A model generated the notes under the pieces. The model was not told the origin of the DNA. It did not search any database and saw nothing but the letters and a program-made list of their open reading frames with translations. The position numbers and the translations under genes are program-made. This document shows, piece by piece, positions 47,179 through 60,184 of a DNA stretch of 64,000 nucleotides (position 1 is the stretch's first letter; each line of letters starts with the position of its first letter). The DNA is from Apostichopus japonicus (Eukaryota; Echinodermata; Holothuroidea; Aspidochirotida; Stichopodidae): positions 17,615,001 through 17,679,000 of the forward strand of contig NC_092561.1 in the NCBI RefSeq assembly GCF_037975245.1. Reading direction: 5' to 3'.

Positions 47179-47636
47179 AGCATGTAATATTCTACAAAAA
47201 TCATAAAAAAAAAGAAGTTTGAAATACATAAAAATATATGCAAATCAATGCAATAGTTTTCCATCTTAGCCTGCAATGTAGATTCAATTTTGTCACGGAC
47301 AGCTTTCAAAAAAGGAGAGTCAAAAGGTATACATTAAAGCAAGTAATATTCTACAAAAGTCATAAAAACTAAAAACCTTTTGGAAATACATGTATCAGTG
47401 ATGGACCTTGGGTAAAAAGAAGTCGCGGAACCTTGCAAAAATTGCGGTATAGGCTCCAGTTTGTGTATGTTACAGTGTGTTAGGATAATAGTATTTGTCC
47501 CTGAGGTAGGAAAGAAATCACGGATATTCCGCGGATTCGCGGAAAAAGCTCATGCCTGATATATGCAAATCAATGCAATAGTATTCCATCTTAAGCCTGC
47601 AATGTAGATTCAACTTTGTCAAGGACAGCTTTCAAA
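47179..47636 (+). repeat. ~160-bp tandem duplication, each half carrying a different transposon
   Basis: Half 1 (46790-47318 including MITE-2) and half 2 (47320-47636 including MITE-1) share AGTCAA(T/A)AGGTAT, TTAAAGCA(T/A)GTAATATTC, ATATGCAAATCAATGCAATA, CCTGCAATGTAGATTCAA and GGACAGCTTTCAAAA. Half 1 lacks MITE-1 and half 2 lacks MITE-2. Confidence 0.9.
47395..47559 (+). mobile_element. MITE-1 copy E with TA target duplication
   Basis: Begins TCAGTGATGGACCTTGGG and ends GCTCATGCCTGA. TA lies on both sides (47393-47394 and 47560-47561), and the empty allele in the first half of the duplication has one TA at that point. Confidence 0.9.
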
Positions 47637-48514
47637 AGTTATGTACATGTGAAGGTCTTCAAAGGAATAAGAGAGAAGGAAAACACCTTTTTGAAGGCAC
47701 TCAAGAGAAAATATCAAGTGCAAGGATTCTTCTGGCTGGTATCTATAGCAACCGTATACATAAATGCTATGGAAGGTACAGTATTAACCAGCACTCCAGC
47801 AGCACACATTAACAAAAGTTTCCATTTCTAATGTATCTTCTGACTGAGCAGTCGTAACATGAAACAACTGATAACGTTAGTTACGACAAACGAGAAGGAA
47901 TCAATGCCTCTTTTCTTTCTGTTTGTGTACAGCAAGAAGTAGTTCTGAGGAGGTTTGACTTCCAGTAAAGTTGGGCTGATTTTCAAACGTGTTGGACAGA
48001 ATCAACAAATATGCCATTATAAGACTGTTCAGTATAAAGCTGAAATAGCTATTGGTTCTTCTTCAACAATTTATAGACCTGAACAAAAATGATACATACA
48101 TAACACATCTTGGAAGTGGTTTTACGGTACAAATTTATACATCTTACATTCTGAGATTAAATTTAGCCAAAACTATGATGCCCTCATTTTCTCAGTCCAG
48201 GTTATATTTGTTAACACTAAACGTGTACATAACAATCGTTAATAAAATAGGCCTACTGGAAATTACTTTGTCTACACAAAAGTCTAAATTTCACCTCCAA
48301 TATGACAATTAACAAAATAGCTACGGAAGTCTTCCAGAAACATTTATGTAATTATCCTTGAAAAACTCTTCTACAAATGATACATACACTTCCCTAAATT
48401 GAGTTCTACAATGCTTGCAAGGAACTGGCAAATTTTTTGGCAATCCAGTTTATAAAGAAATTTGCTTTCCTAATTGCTGCAAGGTGCCGAGGAAGGTTTT
48501 CATGTTCAGTCCAT

Positions 48515-49500
48515 GACCAGTACATACAGTGTTTTAAGACATTGTCTTTCTAATAGAGTTCTGCACATGCTTGCTAGCTGTATATAGCTGATTGAATGGT
48601 CTCTGCATTTAACTAGGTAGACTGGTACATACAGTTTTTTAAGACATTGCCTTCCTAATTGAGTTCTGTACGCTTGCAAGCTGTAGCTCTAGCTGATTGA
48701 ATGGTCACTGGATTTAACTAGGTAGACTGGTACAATCAGTGTATTAAGACATTGTCTTCCTAATTGAGTTCTGTATGCTTGCAAGCTGTAGCTCTAGCTG
48801 ATTGAATGGTCTCTGCATTTAACTAGGTAGACTGGTACATACAGTGTATTAAGACACTGTCTTCCTACTAGAGTTCTGCACATTGCTTGCAAGCTGTATA
48901 TAGCTGACAGAATGGTCACTGGATTTAACTAGGTAGACTGGTACATACAGTGTATTAAGACATTGCCTTCCTAATTGAGTTCTGTACATGCTTGCAAGCT
49001 GTACAGTATATACTGTAGCTGATTAAATGGTCTAGGCATTAAACTAGGTAGACCGGTACATATAGTGTATTAAGACATTGTCTTCCTAATTGAGTTCTGC
49101 ACATGCTTGCTAGCTGTATCTGATTGATTGGATTCTGGATTCAACTAGGTAGACTGGTACATACAGTGTATTAAGACATTGTCTTCCTAATAGAGTTCTG
49201 CACATTGCTTGCAAGCTGTACAGTATATAGCTGATTGAATGGTCATTGGATTTAACTAGGTAGACTGGTACATACAGTTTTTTAAGACATTGCCTTCCTA
49301 ATTGAGTTCTATACATGTATGCTAGCTGTATATACAGTACTAGCTGATTGAATGGTCACTGGATTCAACTTGGTAGACCAGTACATATAGTGTATTAAGA
49401 CATTGCCTTCCTAATAGAGTTCTGTGCATGCTTTCAAGCTGTATATATACAGTTAGCTGATTGAATGGATTCTGGAGTAAACTATGTAGACCAGTCATTT
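48515..49500 (+). repeat. ~105-120-bp tandem array, about 9 copies
   Basis: Each unit contains TTAAGACATTG(T/C)CTTCCTAA, GAGTTCTG(C/T)ACATGCTTGC, GCTGATTGAATGGTC and AACTAGGTAGACTGGTACAT. Units differ mainly by TATACAGTA-type insertions. Confidence 0.9.
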
Positions 49501-51202
49501 TGATGATTGATGGTGTAGTTGTACATGTGTACTTCACCACCGTTTGTCGGCTGGTGTGACTGAACTATAAATTATTCACTCCTAAATTTGTCTTGTGCCC
49601 TCATTATCACAAATTTCGGGCTGCTCCAATAACTAGTGAGACTTTACACCAAAAGTGTGGCCTTGTTCGCATATTAGGATGCAAGTGGTCTTATCGTCCA
49701 ATCCATATATCCCAGATTTGTCCAAATTGTAGAAGGCTATAGATCTACAGTATGCCTCACAAGCCACGCCTCACACATCCCTCCCCACCTCACACCCCTT
49801 CCCCCACCTCACACACCCCTTCCCTTGCCTCACACACCACCTCATACCCCTTTAGACCCACACAAATCTATACTGATGAGGTTAAGTAACTGGGGAGCTA
49901 AGAACGAGTGATCCCTGAGCATTCACAGAACCATCTTGCTTGCCCTTACAAGGTAAGGATCCCCTCCGCCTCTCCCTCCCAAAATAATCATGACCATAGC
50001 CCGACCTGAGTAAGAATAGTGATCACAGCTAACAATATTTAACAGTACTCCAGAATAAATTCAAGCAGTTTATACACAGGATGCATAGATGTAGTAAATG
50101 TTTAAAAAAGGAAATAAAACAATAAAAATTATTAAAAATAAAGTTGCATCTCTTTATTCCACAAAAAAGTTTAAAGCTACGTTTACGTGGTCGCCTCGAT
50201 CCTTAAAAAAAAGCTATTAAGTTTTTGTCCTAATCTCCTTGTTCCTGAGCATGAATTGTTTTACGACCTTTTTGGGTTTTTTAAAGTAAAGTATCTTATC
50301 TGCATACTGCATGTAAGTACAGGACTGCACATTTGCATTGATCATCAAATTTAATACGAAATACAAGCTTGCATTGATTACATTCCTTCCCAGATTCCTT
50401 CAGTTTCCTTTAATCTTTAATCTTCACCACACGTCCCTTTTATTAAGACAGGCTTATCAAATTAACCTCAACACACCCCAATAGGCTTGTAGGAGGGAGA
50501 ACAGTTTTTCCATGTTCAAAATGATAAATCATTAATGGGATTAACACCTACGGTATTGTAAGTTTACTGTGTACGGTAAATCTTTCGTAGTTTTACTGTA
50601 AATGTTGGTGAAAGATATTAGTCAAAAGCTGATTATAACCTAAGCAGAGTCACGCTAGACATCCCTCGATTGGGATTTATAGTCACCCGTCACTCATCTT
50701 AGAGCTCCGACGACAAATTTGAGATACAGAAAGGTCGCAAGATACACTTCAAGACCTACACGAACATTAAAAAAAATTTACATTGCACAGTTTTAACATT
50801 GCAGAAGAAGTGGGTACAACATTCTTGAAATTTTTAACGCATGAAAAATGTGTTGTGTTGAAGTAACAATCTTTCACACATGAATGTTAAATCACTTCCG
50901 ACGCAAGTTCGAAAAACAATCTGTTAATTATGTCGCCCCTCGCTAGTAATTAACAAAGCTTATATACAATTTCATGTTGTGTTCAAATGTATCACTTGCT
51001 CGCAGGGAATAATTTATTCCGTAATTGCATCCCATAATGCATTGCAAAATGAGCACATGGGGATACGGTACAGATGATACAAGTCAAAAGATGTATGGCA
51101 GTTTTTTTTCTATATGAAAACTTGAAAATGAAACGAAAAGTCTTTTCATAAATAATGAGACAAAAATCAGAACTTTCCAGATTGCTTCAAAAACTCTAAA
51201 TA
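49501..51202. other. Non-coding stretch
   Basis: A short CCTCACACACCCCTTCCC-type repeat at 49755-49855. The remainder is AT-rich with no supported exon. Confidence 0.5.
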
Positions 51203-51535
51203 TAATAATAAATAATAATAATAATATATATTGTAGATTTATAAAGCGCAGACATATCCACCGATAACATCGGTGCTCAAGGCACATCACGATATTACCC
51301 TGGTCAACGATAACCTGTCAAACATATAGAGACAATCCCTCCACATGGCAGCAGCTAAACAGCGCCCAGTTGACAGTTTATCTCACAGGTACCCATTTAT
51401 ACGCCTGGGTGAAGAGAGGCAATGGGGATAAAGTGCCTTGCCCAAGAACACGACGCAATTATCTGGTCAAGCCTCGAACCTGCAATCCTTAGATCACAAG
51501 TCCACTGCCTTAACCACTTGACCACAACGCTCTCT
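51203..51535 (-). mobile_element. tRNA-derived CORE-like SINE
   Basis: On the minus strand a tRNA-like head has A box TGGTCAAGTGG (51524-51514) and B box GGTTCGAGGCT (51480-51470). The middle reads CTTGGGCAAGGCACTTTA, then CTCTCTTCACCCAGG and AAATGGG, which resembles the CORE domain of MIR-type SINEs (CTTGGGCAAG-CACTTAACC and AAATGGG). The 3' end, GCCTTGAGCA and GCGCTTTATAAATCT plus an (ATT)n tail, matches the CR1/L2-like LINE tail of this genome. Confidence 0.85.
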
Positions 51536-52718
51536 AAATATATGCTCTGCCATGACTTGGTATAACCAAGCCCAACTTGAATCATTTCGATGTTACAGGT
51601 AGCTCCTTGTTTTGTTTCTTGTGTGTTCTTTTTGGTTAAAACATTAAAAGGAAACTGTAATTGAACACATCTGGTTTTGAAAACACTTTATTTAAGTATA
51701 CTGCTGTAGTACAAACTTATTGCTAAGATTGCACAATTTGCATGTAATCAACTCCAAGTAAACTGTGCTACCATTCAAAAGTATGTATATTGTATATAGC
51801 ATATTTATTGACATGTTATTAGATAATATGCTACAGAGATATAATATCATAAAACTTCCTCCAGTTCTAAAACGTTAATTATGCCGTTTCTGAGCTTTCA
51901 AAAAGATCTCTAAAGTGGAGTAAAACTCTCATGGGATATCATAACTTTTGGAATTTTGTTCCAAAGTTACAAGAGAAATGCTCAAAATATGTTGTTTAAT
52001 TACTTCTAGCACAATCTGGCCATTTTTATAGCACAACTGGTAAGTTTTGGCTGATTGAAATTGTTCCAAAAATGACAGAGAAATATATGCTCAAAAGATG
52101 TTGTCATTTGTGAGACGTTTAAGCAATATTAATACAGTACATCTCGCCATTTTTTGTGCTACTGCAAGTATATGGTCACTTTCAATACATTGAGACAGTT
52201 GTCTTGGTGACGAGCAACATGCAGTACAATGCATCTTTTAAAGGTTGAACACGAGTGACCATTATTGTGACTATCTAGCATATTGTGGGGCTAATGTCCT
52301 TTAAGCTCTCACTTATCAGCTCTAGAGGGATTTGCATAACATGGATAACAGACACAGACATCAATATGTTTTATCATTCATGTTATATAAATCCATAATC
52401 TGACAGGTGGATTTAACATTTTAATCTTAGCACACAGATGGGAAACAATGTACAAGGAATTAAATGGAGGCTTAAAAGCCTGGATTGAGGTCACCGTACC
52501 TTCAACACGTTTGCAGTACCTGGTGAATGCTAAATGTACTACGTGATGAATCAATATTGATCAAACCATCTTTAGTGATTATTTCTGCAGACCTTCAATG
52601 CGTATACAGATAAACATGTTCTTTGTTATTGTAAGAGCACAAAAGATTATGCCTTATAAATGCAGCCTGGTTGCATCATGCTATGCAGTCCACTTTGAAT
52701 GCAAAGTCAGGGCTACAG

Positions 52719-53745
52719 TTGACATGGTACAGTAGATGCTACAGCCCCCCCCCACCCCCCTCATGTAGAGTCCTACTTCTGACATGGTACAGTAGATGCT
52801 ACAGCCCCCCCCCACCCCCCTCATGTAGAGTCCTACTTCTGACATGGTACAGTAGATGCTACAGTCCCCTCATGTAGAGTCCTACATTTCACATGGTACA
52901 GTAGATGATGCAGTCCCCTCATGTAGAGTCCTACTGTTGACATGGTACAGTAGATGCTACAGTCCCCTCAACAAGAGTCCTACATTTGACATGGTACAGT
53001 AGATGCTACAGTCCCCTCATGTAGAGTCCTTCTGTGACATGGTACAGTAGATGCTACAGCCCCGTCATGTAGAGTCCTACATTTGACATGGTACAGTAGA
53101 TGCTACAGTCCCCTCATGTAGAGTCCTACTTTTGACATGGTACAGTAGATGCTACAGTCCCCTCATGTAGAGTCCTACATTTCACATGGTACAGTAGATG
53201 ATGCAGTCCCCTCATGTAGAGTCCTACTGTTGACATGGTACAGTAGATGCTACAGTCCCCTCAACAAGAGTCCTACATTTGACATGGTACAGTAGATGCT
53301 ACAGTCCCCTCATGTAGAGTCCTACTTTTGACATGGTACAGTAGATGCTAAAGCCCCCTCAACAAGAGTCCTACATTTGACATGGTACAGTAGATGCTAC
53401 AGTCCCCTCATGTAGAGTCCTTCTGTTGACATGGTACAGTAGATGCTACAGCCCCCTCATGTAGAGTCCTACATTTGACATGGTACAGTAGATGCTACAG
53501 CCCCCTCATGTAGAGTCCTAATTTTGACATGGTACAGTAGATACTACAGCACCCTCATGTAGTGTCCTATTTTTGACATGGTACAGTAGATGCTACAGCC
53601 CCCTCATGTAGCGTCCTACATTTGACATGGTACAGTAGATACTACAGCACCCTCATGCAGAGTCCTACATTTGACATGGTACAGCACAGTAGATGCTACA
53701 GCCCTGTCATGTAGAGTCCTACATTTGACATGTACAGTACCTACT
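52719..53745 (+). repeat. 49-bp tandem array, about 21 copies
   Basis: Unit GACATGGTACAGTAGATGCT, ACAGTCCCCTCATGTAGAG, TCCTACATTT. The first two units carry a C-run insertion and are identical 60-mers (52741-52800 and 52801-52860). A block of six units starting near 52885 recurs 293 bp later, giving a higher-order repeat. Confidence 0.93.
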
Positions 53746-56700
53746 ACAGCCATAACTATTGGACACCCTAAAATGAATATCAGTCAAATACTTACAGCTG
53801 TATTTTTCCCACAATAGAAGGTGAATCGACTGACCCACTTGGCTGGACAATCAGACCTGTACTTTTAAGTATTAAAACTTCTATATATACAGTCAGCGTA
53901 CACAGCGATATACTCTAGATATTGGTGTGTATAACGTCCGTCTGATGGTTACATTATGACAAATTTCTGTTTAGAAGGAAATTGTTGAGAAGAAATATAC
54001 AGACTTCCACTTGAAGAATTCAGATCTATAGATAAAATTAAATGGTCTGGAGAACCAAAAAATTGCTTTCTGGACTGCTAGATTGGTTTCCAAAAATCTA
54101 TAGACATTAACATTATGTTTTTCCTATTTTAAGGTCAGTTCATTATAAAGTTACTCTCACACGTTCGCACCTTGTGAGCGTTACTTCAATTCCACTACAT
54201 ACATCACGCACATTAGAACCTATACGATATCGCCCCCTCTACTACAAAGAGCTCTGTGAGCCCCCATTCAAACAACCGGTTCAGAAACTGACTGCACACT
54301 TTCAGACAGCTATATCTGTTTGTGGCATAAATCATGCAAACTTCATATATAAATCTTATTCAATGCCTATCACAAGGACGTTTACTCATTGTAAATTTTG
54401 CAAATATATGAGTGTCAAATTGTGAATGAATCTCTAGATGGAATGCTTTATAAACTAATAAACTCATTCCCCACTACATAATTTAAATTATTTACATAAT
54501 TTGCATAATTTAAATATTTAAAATAATTTACATAATTTAAACTAATTATTTGAAATAATTTACATATTAAAAATAATTTGCATAATTTACATAATTTAAA
54601 GGACCATAATCTAGCCTTTCAAAACCTGTATGTTTGTACTGTAACCTATTCCTGGGTATCCTAATACTGACATGTCCTTGACCAGTTGTAGCGGTGTACC
54701 CTTCTCCTGGTGAAGCCAGCTCAACATAACAGTACCTGTGTGTACAATAATTAATGAACCCTTTAACAACTCTGTACCCTTTAATTGGTGTACAGTACAG
54801 TAACTTTCAAAACACCATTGTATGCTTAAATTGATGTCAAATACTGTACAACTTCTACTTTTTGTACTAGTTAGTGCTTTCAAACAGACCTGTATACCCT
54901 TTTAATTGACTGAATAATAAAGTTTTAAATTTCCTTCATGAAAACATTAATGGCAACATGTTCATGAGAGGTCTTTCACACATTTTATCATCAGTTTTAT
55001 CTGCAAGGCAAACTTTGTCTTGACTTCTGCAGTAAACGTTTTTCAACCCTTTCTTTAACTGATGTACTGTAACCAGTCTACCTGGCAACAGGCAGGCCTG
55101 TGTTTCACTTGACACCCACTAAAGTAAAACTTTCACAATCCCAGTGTTCAAACAAAATATCACAAATATTTGTCTAAAAGGTGCAGCTTTTTCTTCATTT
55201 TCTGTCAAACTAAGATGACAGGTTTACAACCCAGAGAGAAACTTCTGGATTTCAAACAAAGCCTGCGAACTGCAAACTAATGAACAATTGTAGACCGGAG
55301 CCAATCAGCGCAGGGTCATGTGACCTTCAGAGATTCCCATAGAGTCAACATCTGTGATTCCCTCGACAGGAAGCATTCAAAGTTTGACATTGCAGATCAT
55401 TTATACGGCAGTACCGATGTCGATGTAACACCGCGAAATGGAGGGTACTTGAGCAATCATCAGTTTCATTAAATAGCTGTGAGCTACTATGTCAGAGCTT
55501 CCTGTGATCTACACATATGTATGCCAGATACAGTGCATATAGCTGTGGTGATTTAGTTTATCAGCAGCCTGGCTCTACACATTAAAACCTAACATGTTGA
55601 TTGCATCCCAATTCAGGAAGGTAATTTCAAGTGGTAATGTGACGAGATTAAAAAGTAATCCCGGAAAACATCTGCAAACTCGTCTGCCCATTCAGACAGT
55701 GCCACGGAAATAAAGTATTTGAGAGATTTCAGCATGATTGTAGTATTGAAATCGACTTGGAATCCTGAGCCTTAAATTTAAGGTGTTGTTTACCCTTCAA
55801 TATATCTATTTTCCGCTAACCTTTGTGGCATTCCATCAGCAGTATGAAGAACCTTGGTTTCCCCTAGGTCAATAATAATGTCCAAGGTCTCTGTTCATTC
55901 GATATTGAAACATTTCTCAATATTGTATAGCCACAGCATAACTAATATCTGTGCCAATATGAACAATTATTGACAAGTTGGTAATGCTGCTTAAATTAAA
56001 CATTCAACATTCTAAGGTAAGTGAGGTGGGTGGGAAGTAGCATGGGAAACTCCCGTAACAGAGCTATATATCCCAAATAGGCCTTTAACAACTGGCAAAA
56101 ATGGGAACAAAAGACAAACTGAACCACCCCCAACCTCCCCCCCCCCCCTCAAATTTGAAAGGAATACTTACTGGGCTTTGATCATTTGTAGTATAAAGCT
56201 TTCAAGAGGGATGAACCCCGAGTGATGTCCGGATGGCTACCGAGAACCCCAAAACTAGCTGGTTTCGGTAATTTTACGAGAAACGATACTAACCTGTCTC
56301 CTACATGCTCACTACAATCTACCTAGCCTACAGATTTGTAACGTTCTTACACAGCCCCCTAATGACCCTATATGAGCTCACTACCCTATTCCTTCCATAT
56401 CTGCCCTTTCCATGAAATAATCCAAAGATTTGAACAGATATGATATTACCAACGAAAAAACAAAAGTTCTGGGCACATCAGATGATAAAATGAGGAGAGT
56501 CTTTGGCCAGTATGAGTGACCTGTCAGTGAGGACTGACAAAAAGCAAAACAGGTTACCAGTTCAACTCTAGACACTGGACAGCCAGAGTGCTGAGGTTGT
56601 GAGGAGACAGGTACAGTGTAACCTACTGTCACAATAGAAACACTGCATATAATAATGGTACAGTGATTAACTTCTGTACTTTACCTAGATACGAATGATA

Positions 56701-56814
56701 ATATACACACTTTTGACTTTAATTTAATGATAACATTCAAAGTTGCTGTCATTTTAGAAATGACACTTTGCAGATAAAATATTGAAACAGTAAATTAAAA
56801 TATTAAATTAAAAT
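53746..56814. other. Non-coding stretch with possible promoter-type motifs
   Basis: An AT repeat at 54477 (listed separately). At 55299-55325 an NF-Y-type AGCCAATCAGC lies next to GGTCATGTGACC, an E-box of M-box type. No TATA box or exon could be tied to it. C-run at 56140. Confidence 0.4.
54477..54602 (+). repeat. ATAATTTACATAATTTAAA repeat
   Basis: Irregular repeats of TAATTTACATAATTT and TTTAAATAATT over 125 bp. Confidence 0.8.
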
Positions 56815-57425
56815 AGTAAGTAATCGTAAGTATATATACTTTTCTACATAAAGTACAATTGTTCCCAGTATGGAGGAGGTGACAGTTGATATTCCAAAAA
56901 CAGCAAGTAGCCACCAAAACGTCCATCAAATCTGTCACATTTATGATCTGTATACAGTATGTGTGTGACAGTACATCATCATGTTAATTTGTGATCCTAA
57001 GTCAGCATAATAAGATCATGTACATGTTGTACAGTACATTGCTCAGTTTTATCGTAGGTACGTACATTGCACACTGTATTTCAAATTTTGCAATCACTAC
57101 ATCCAAGTAAGATCCTAGGGTCTGCCAAGTAATTGTAAGTATATACTTTTCAACATAAAGTACAATTGTTCCCAGAATGCCGAGCTGACAGAGCCTGATA
57201 TTCAAAAAAATAGCAAGTAGCCATCAAAAACTTCCATTCATGCTGTCACATTTATGATCCGTATACATGTGTGACAGTACACCATTATTCATGTTAATTT
57301 GTGATCCTAGGTTTAAGCATAATACTATTAGCACCTGTACATATGTACAGTATTCATGTTCAGTTCAATTATAGGTACGTACATTGTACATACATACACT
57401 GTAATGCAATCCCTACATGTATTCA
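56815..57425 (+). repeat. ~305-bp tandem duplication
   Basis: Units at about 56815-57120 and 57125-57425 share ACATAAAGTACAATTGTTCC, GCTGTCACATTTATGATC-type, GTTAATTTGTGATCCTA and TAGGTACGTACATTG words at the same spacing. Divergence is moderate. Confidence 0.85.
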
Positions 57426-57884
57426 AGTTAGATCATAGTGTCTGTCATCAGAACTTTTGATTTATATCAAACTTCCTGGAAAGAACAACATATTTAACCC
57501 ATGACAGCTTCTTACTGAACAGTAAAGGTTACCAATATCACATTAATTACATTAAGACAATAGATGGCGCTATTCCTAAACAGACTATCTCGATATTTAT
57601 TTTTCATGTATGACAACATCATAATTGTATTAATTTTAATGCCACCCTTTGTTTGACATATTCTACCTGATCAATATATTATTTTTAACCTTGCTTAAAA
57701 TCCCCCATTACAATATTTGTTTTTCATTTTATTCCCCTGCTTTGTACATTTTTCCTTATAAATCTTACTTTTTTCTTCCTTTTATCCCATTTTCTCCCCC
57801 CTCCCCCACCCCCTCTATTTTCCCTTTTCCCTCCTTTTTCATCTTAGTTTTGCTGTGGATGGGGAGTGGATGTGAAGTGTAAAG

Positions 57885-58045
57885 TGGGTTAGATAGTGGT
57901 ATTTGAAGCAGGAATAAGGGTTCAACTCTAAAAATAAAAAAGTTGTAATTTTAATCCATAAGCCCTTACTGGTTTCTTTTACCTTCCTGGTCGCTTTAAG
58001 CATCATAAACATAACTGCCTCATTATGATTATGATGATTACAAAA
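57885..58045 (+). mobile_element. Degraded copy of the 9657 SINE family
   Basis: Shares GTGGTATTTGAAGCA (head), TTTTAATCCATAAGCCCTTA and GTCGCTTTAAGCATCATAAA with the SINE at 9657-9960, and ends in ATGATTATGATGATT. The A and B boxes are lost. Confidence 0.65.
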
Positions 58046-58581
58046 TTGGGTGAATTTCTCATGTTTTCCACAAAAATGTGACTGCTGTTTGTTGCTTCTA
58101 AGATATTAGAAATAATGTCCCCCCCCCCAAAAAAAAAAAAAAAATGTTTTTTTGTGATGAAAATTGAGAAAAACATCAAGCCATGAGACTTTTTCAAGGT
58201 ATCCAATCTCTCAAAACTTTATGAACAGGATATATAATTCTTAAAAATAATCTTTAAAAGGAAGACCTAATGCAACGGCCTTGTGGTTGAGCGATGATGC
58301 ACATCTGTCTTCTTAAATATCCTCCTGTGGATAAAATGTAAATACCTGGCTCCCCCTAGCTAGCTTTTGTCCAATTATTATTATTATTATTATCATACCT
58401 TCTTATCATCTGTATTTCCTTATTTTCAAATAATTACTTAAACCCCTACCAGTCCCAACAGTGCAATTTATGTAACACTCACAAAATATAGAGCTCAGGT
58501 TCATGGTTCTTCTTGCGACAAAATTAATGTGGATTTCCGTACTCCGAACATTAATGCATAATTCGACAGAGAGACCTTTTC

Positions 58582-58743
58582 CAGAGATGAGCCTGGGGTA
58601 TAAAAAAAATCACGGAACTTTGCAAAAATTATGGTATAGGCTCCAGTTTGCGTATGCTACAGTGTGTTAGGATAATAGTTTTTGTCCCAAGGTAGAAAGA
58701 AAGCACGGATAATCCGCCAATTTGAGGAAAAAGCTCATGCCCG
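58582..58743 (+). mobile_element. MITE-1 copy F
   Basis: Begins CAGAGATGAGCCTGGGG and ends GCTCATGCCCG. Its right terminus is diverged. Confidence 0.85.
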
Positions 58744-59639
58744 CTTTTCACGAGAAATCTCAGCTCTTGGCGCCCTCGATCGGTACGAACGATACAGACA
58801 AACGAAATCAGGGGTGCTTTCTATTCTGGATGTCGCAGACATTAGTATAACGCAGGACTAGTAGCTGTGGTATTCTTGTGCATTAGAGGGATTTAAATCC
58901 CACACACTGTCAGGGCAAAGGAATGTCCCTTAATTTATCCCTAATTTGTCACTTAAAAAAGAAGGGCTGAGCACAAATTTAATTGTATGCTACAAGTTAA
59001 AAAAAAAATAGACGGATGGAGAATCACTCATATGAAAGAAGGTGTGCATTAGAAAACGTGTTAAGAATTGAAGTGGAAATTATTGGTTAATTTGTTCAGT
59101 GAATAAGTAGACTAGGAAATGCTCTCAGCTTGTTCGACAATTTACGATATTATTCTTGAGGCAACCCGAGAGTCGTAGTCTTGGTAAAGTCGCCTAACCG
59201 ATTGTAAAACGTTACTTTAAAAAATGAACTGCTGGGAATTGCAGCATACCAAACATTCCTGGTATTAACTGCAACATACCACTGATTACATTACTATTTC
59301 GAAAAGGAATATGAAACCATTCTCGATGTAAAAGTAAGTGTAATTCATTCCTCCTACCCCGTCAAGAAGGAATCTTAAGTAGTATTAAAAACTATTAACA
59401 TAAATGTCTACTGTACAGTGGGCTACAGACTAGGCTGGCATACCATTCCAATGCTTGTTTTGGTGTCTTTTATAAAGTACAGTTTGCAACCTAATATCAT
59501 GAAAACATTTTGTTTTCAGTATATTGTCAAGATTGGGAAAATACTTTTTCCTATAAATACAAACAGTGCGACATAATCATGTTATGGACCGTATTGTAGT
59601 ATCTTAGTGTACATTTGTGGTTAAGTGCAATACTACCAT

Positions 59640-59768
59640 TGTTAGTCTGTATTTATGTATGTATTTATGTATGTATTGTTTGTATTTGTGTGTATTGTAT
59701 GTATGTATGCATTTATGTATTATATGTATGTATGTGTGTATTTATGTATGTATGTATGCATGTATGTA
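59640..59768 (+). repeat. (TATG)n/(TGTA)n microsatellite
   Basis: Imperfect TATGTATGTATT and TGTATTTATG runs over about 130 bp. Confidence 0.9.
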
Positions 59769-60184
59769 GAAGATGGGACATCGTAACAGTTGGATTCCTG
59801 TTAGCAAGAAAAAACAGTACTTCTTTTTACTGTATGTGATATATGTACTGTATGCAAAACACATTTAAAAATCTATTCTCAATGGCCAATTTTACAGTCT
59901 GAACTATATAACTCAGCTTTGTCCAGCAAAATTATGGCACCAGCTTTAGATTTTGATTCGGTTATGTCTTGGGAAGTAACCTGTTCCGAACTGGGTTGAA
60001 TTTGACTAATTAGCTTGCTAATTAGTAGTATTTAAATGGTTATGAATATTGTAATGAGATGCAAGATAAATGTGTGGATACTTATACCTTGGGGTCAGAG
60101 ACACAGAAATTGGTGATAGCATTTATAAGCTTTGAAAGTTTACCAAGCAAGCATGGCCCTGCTTACAAATAGATGGAGTTTCCT

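Noticed and set aside
58262-58400. Possible additional SINE ending in (ATT)n
   Set aside because: Only the tail and a vague TGTGGTTGAGCG A-box-like word are visible; no B box.
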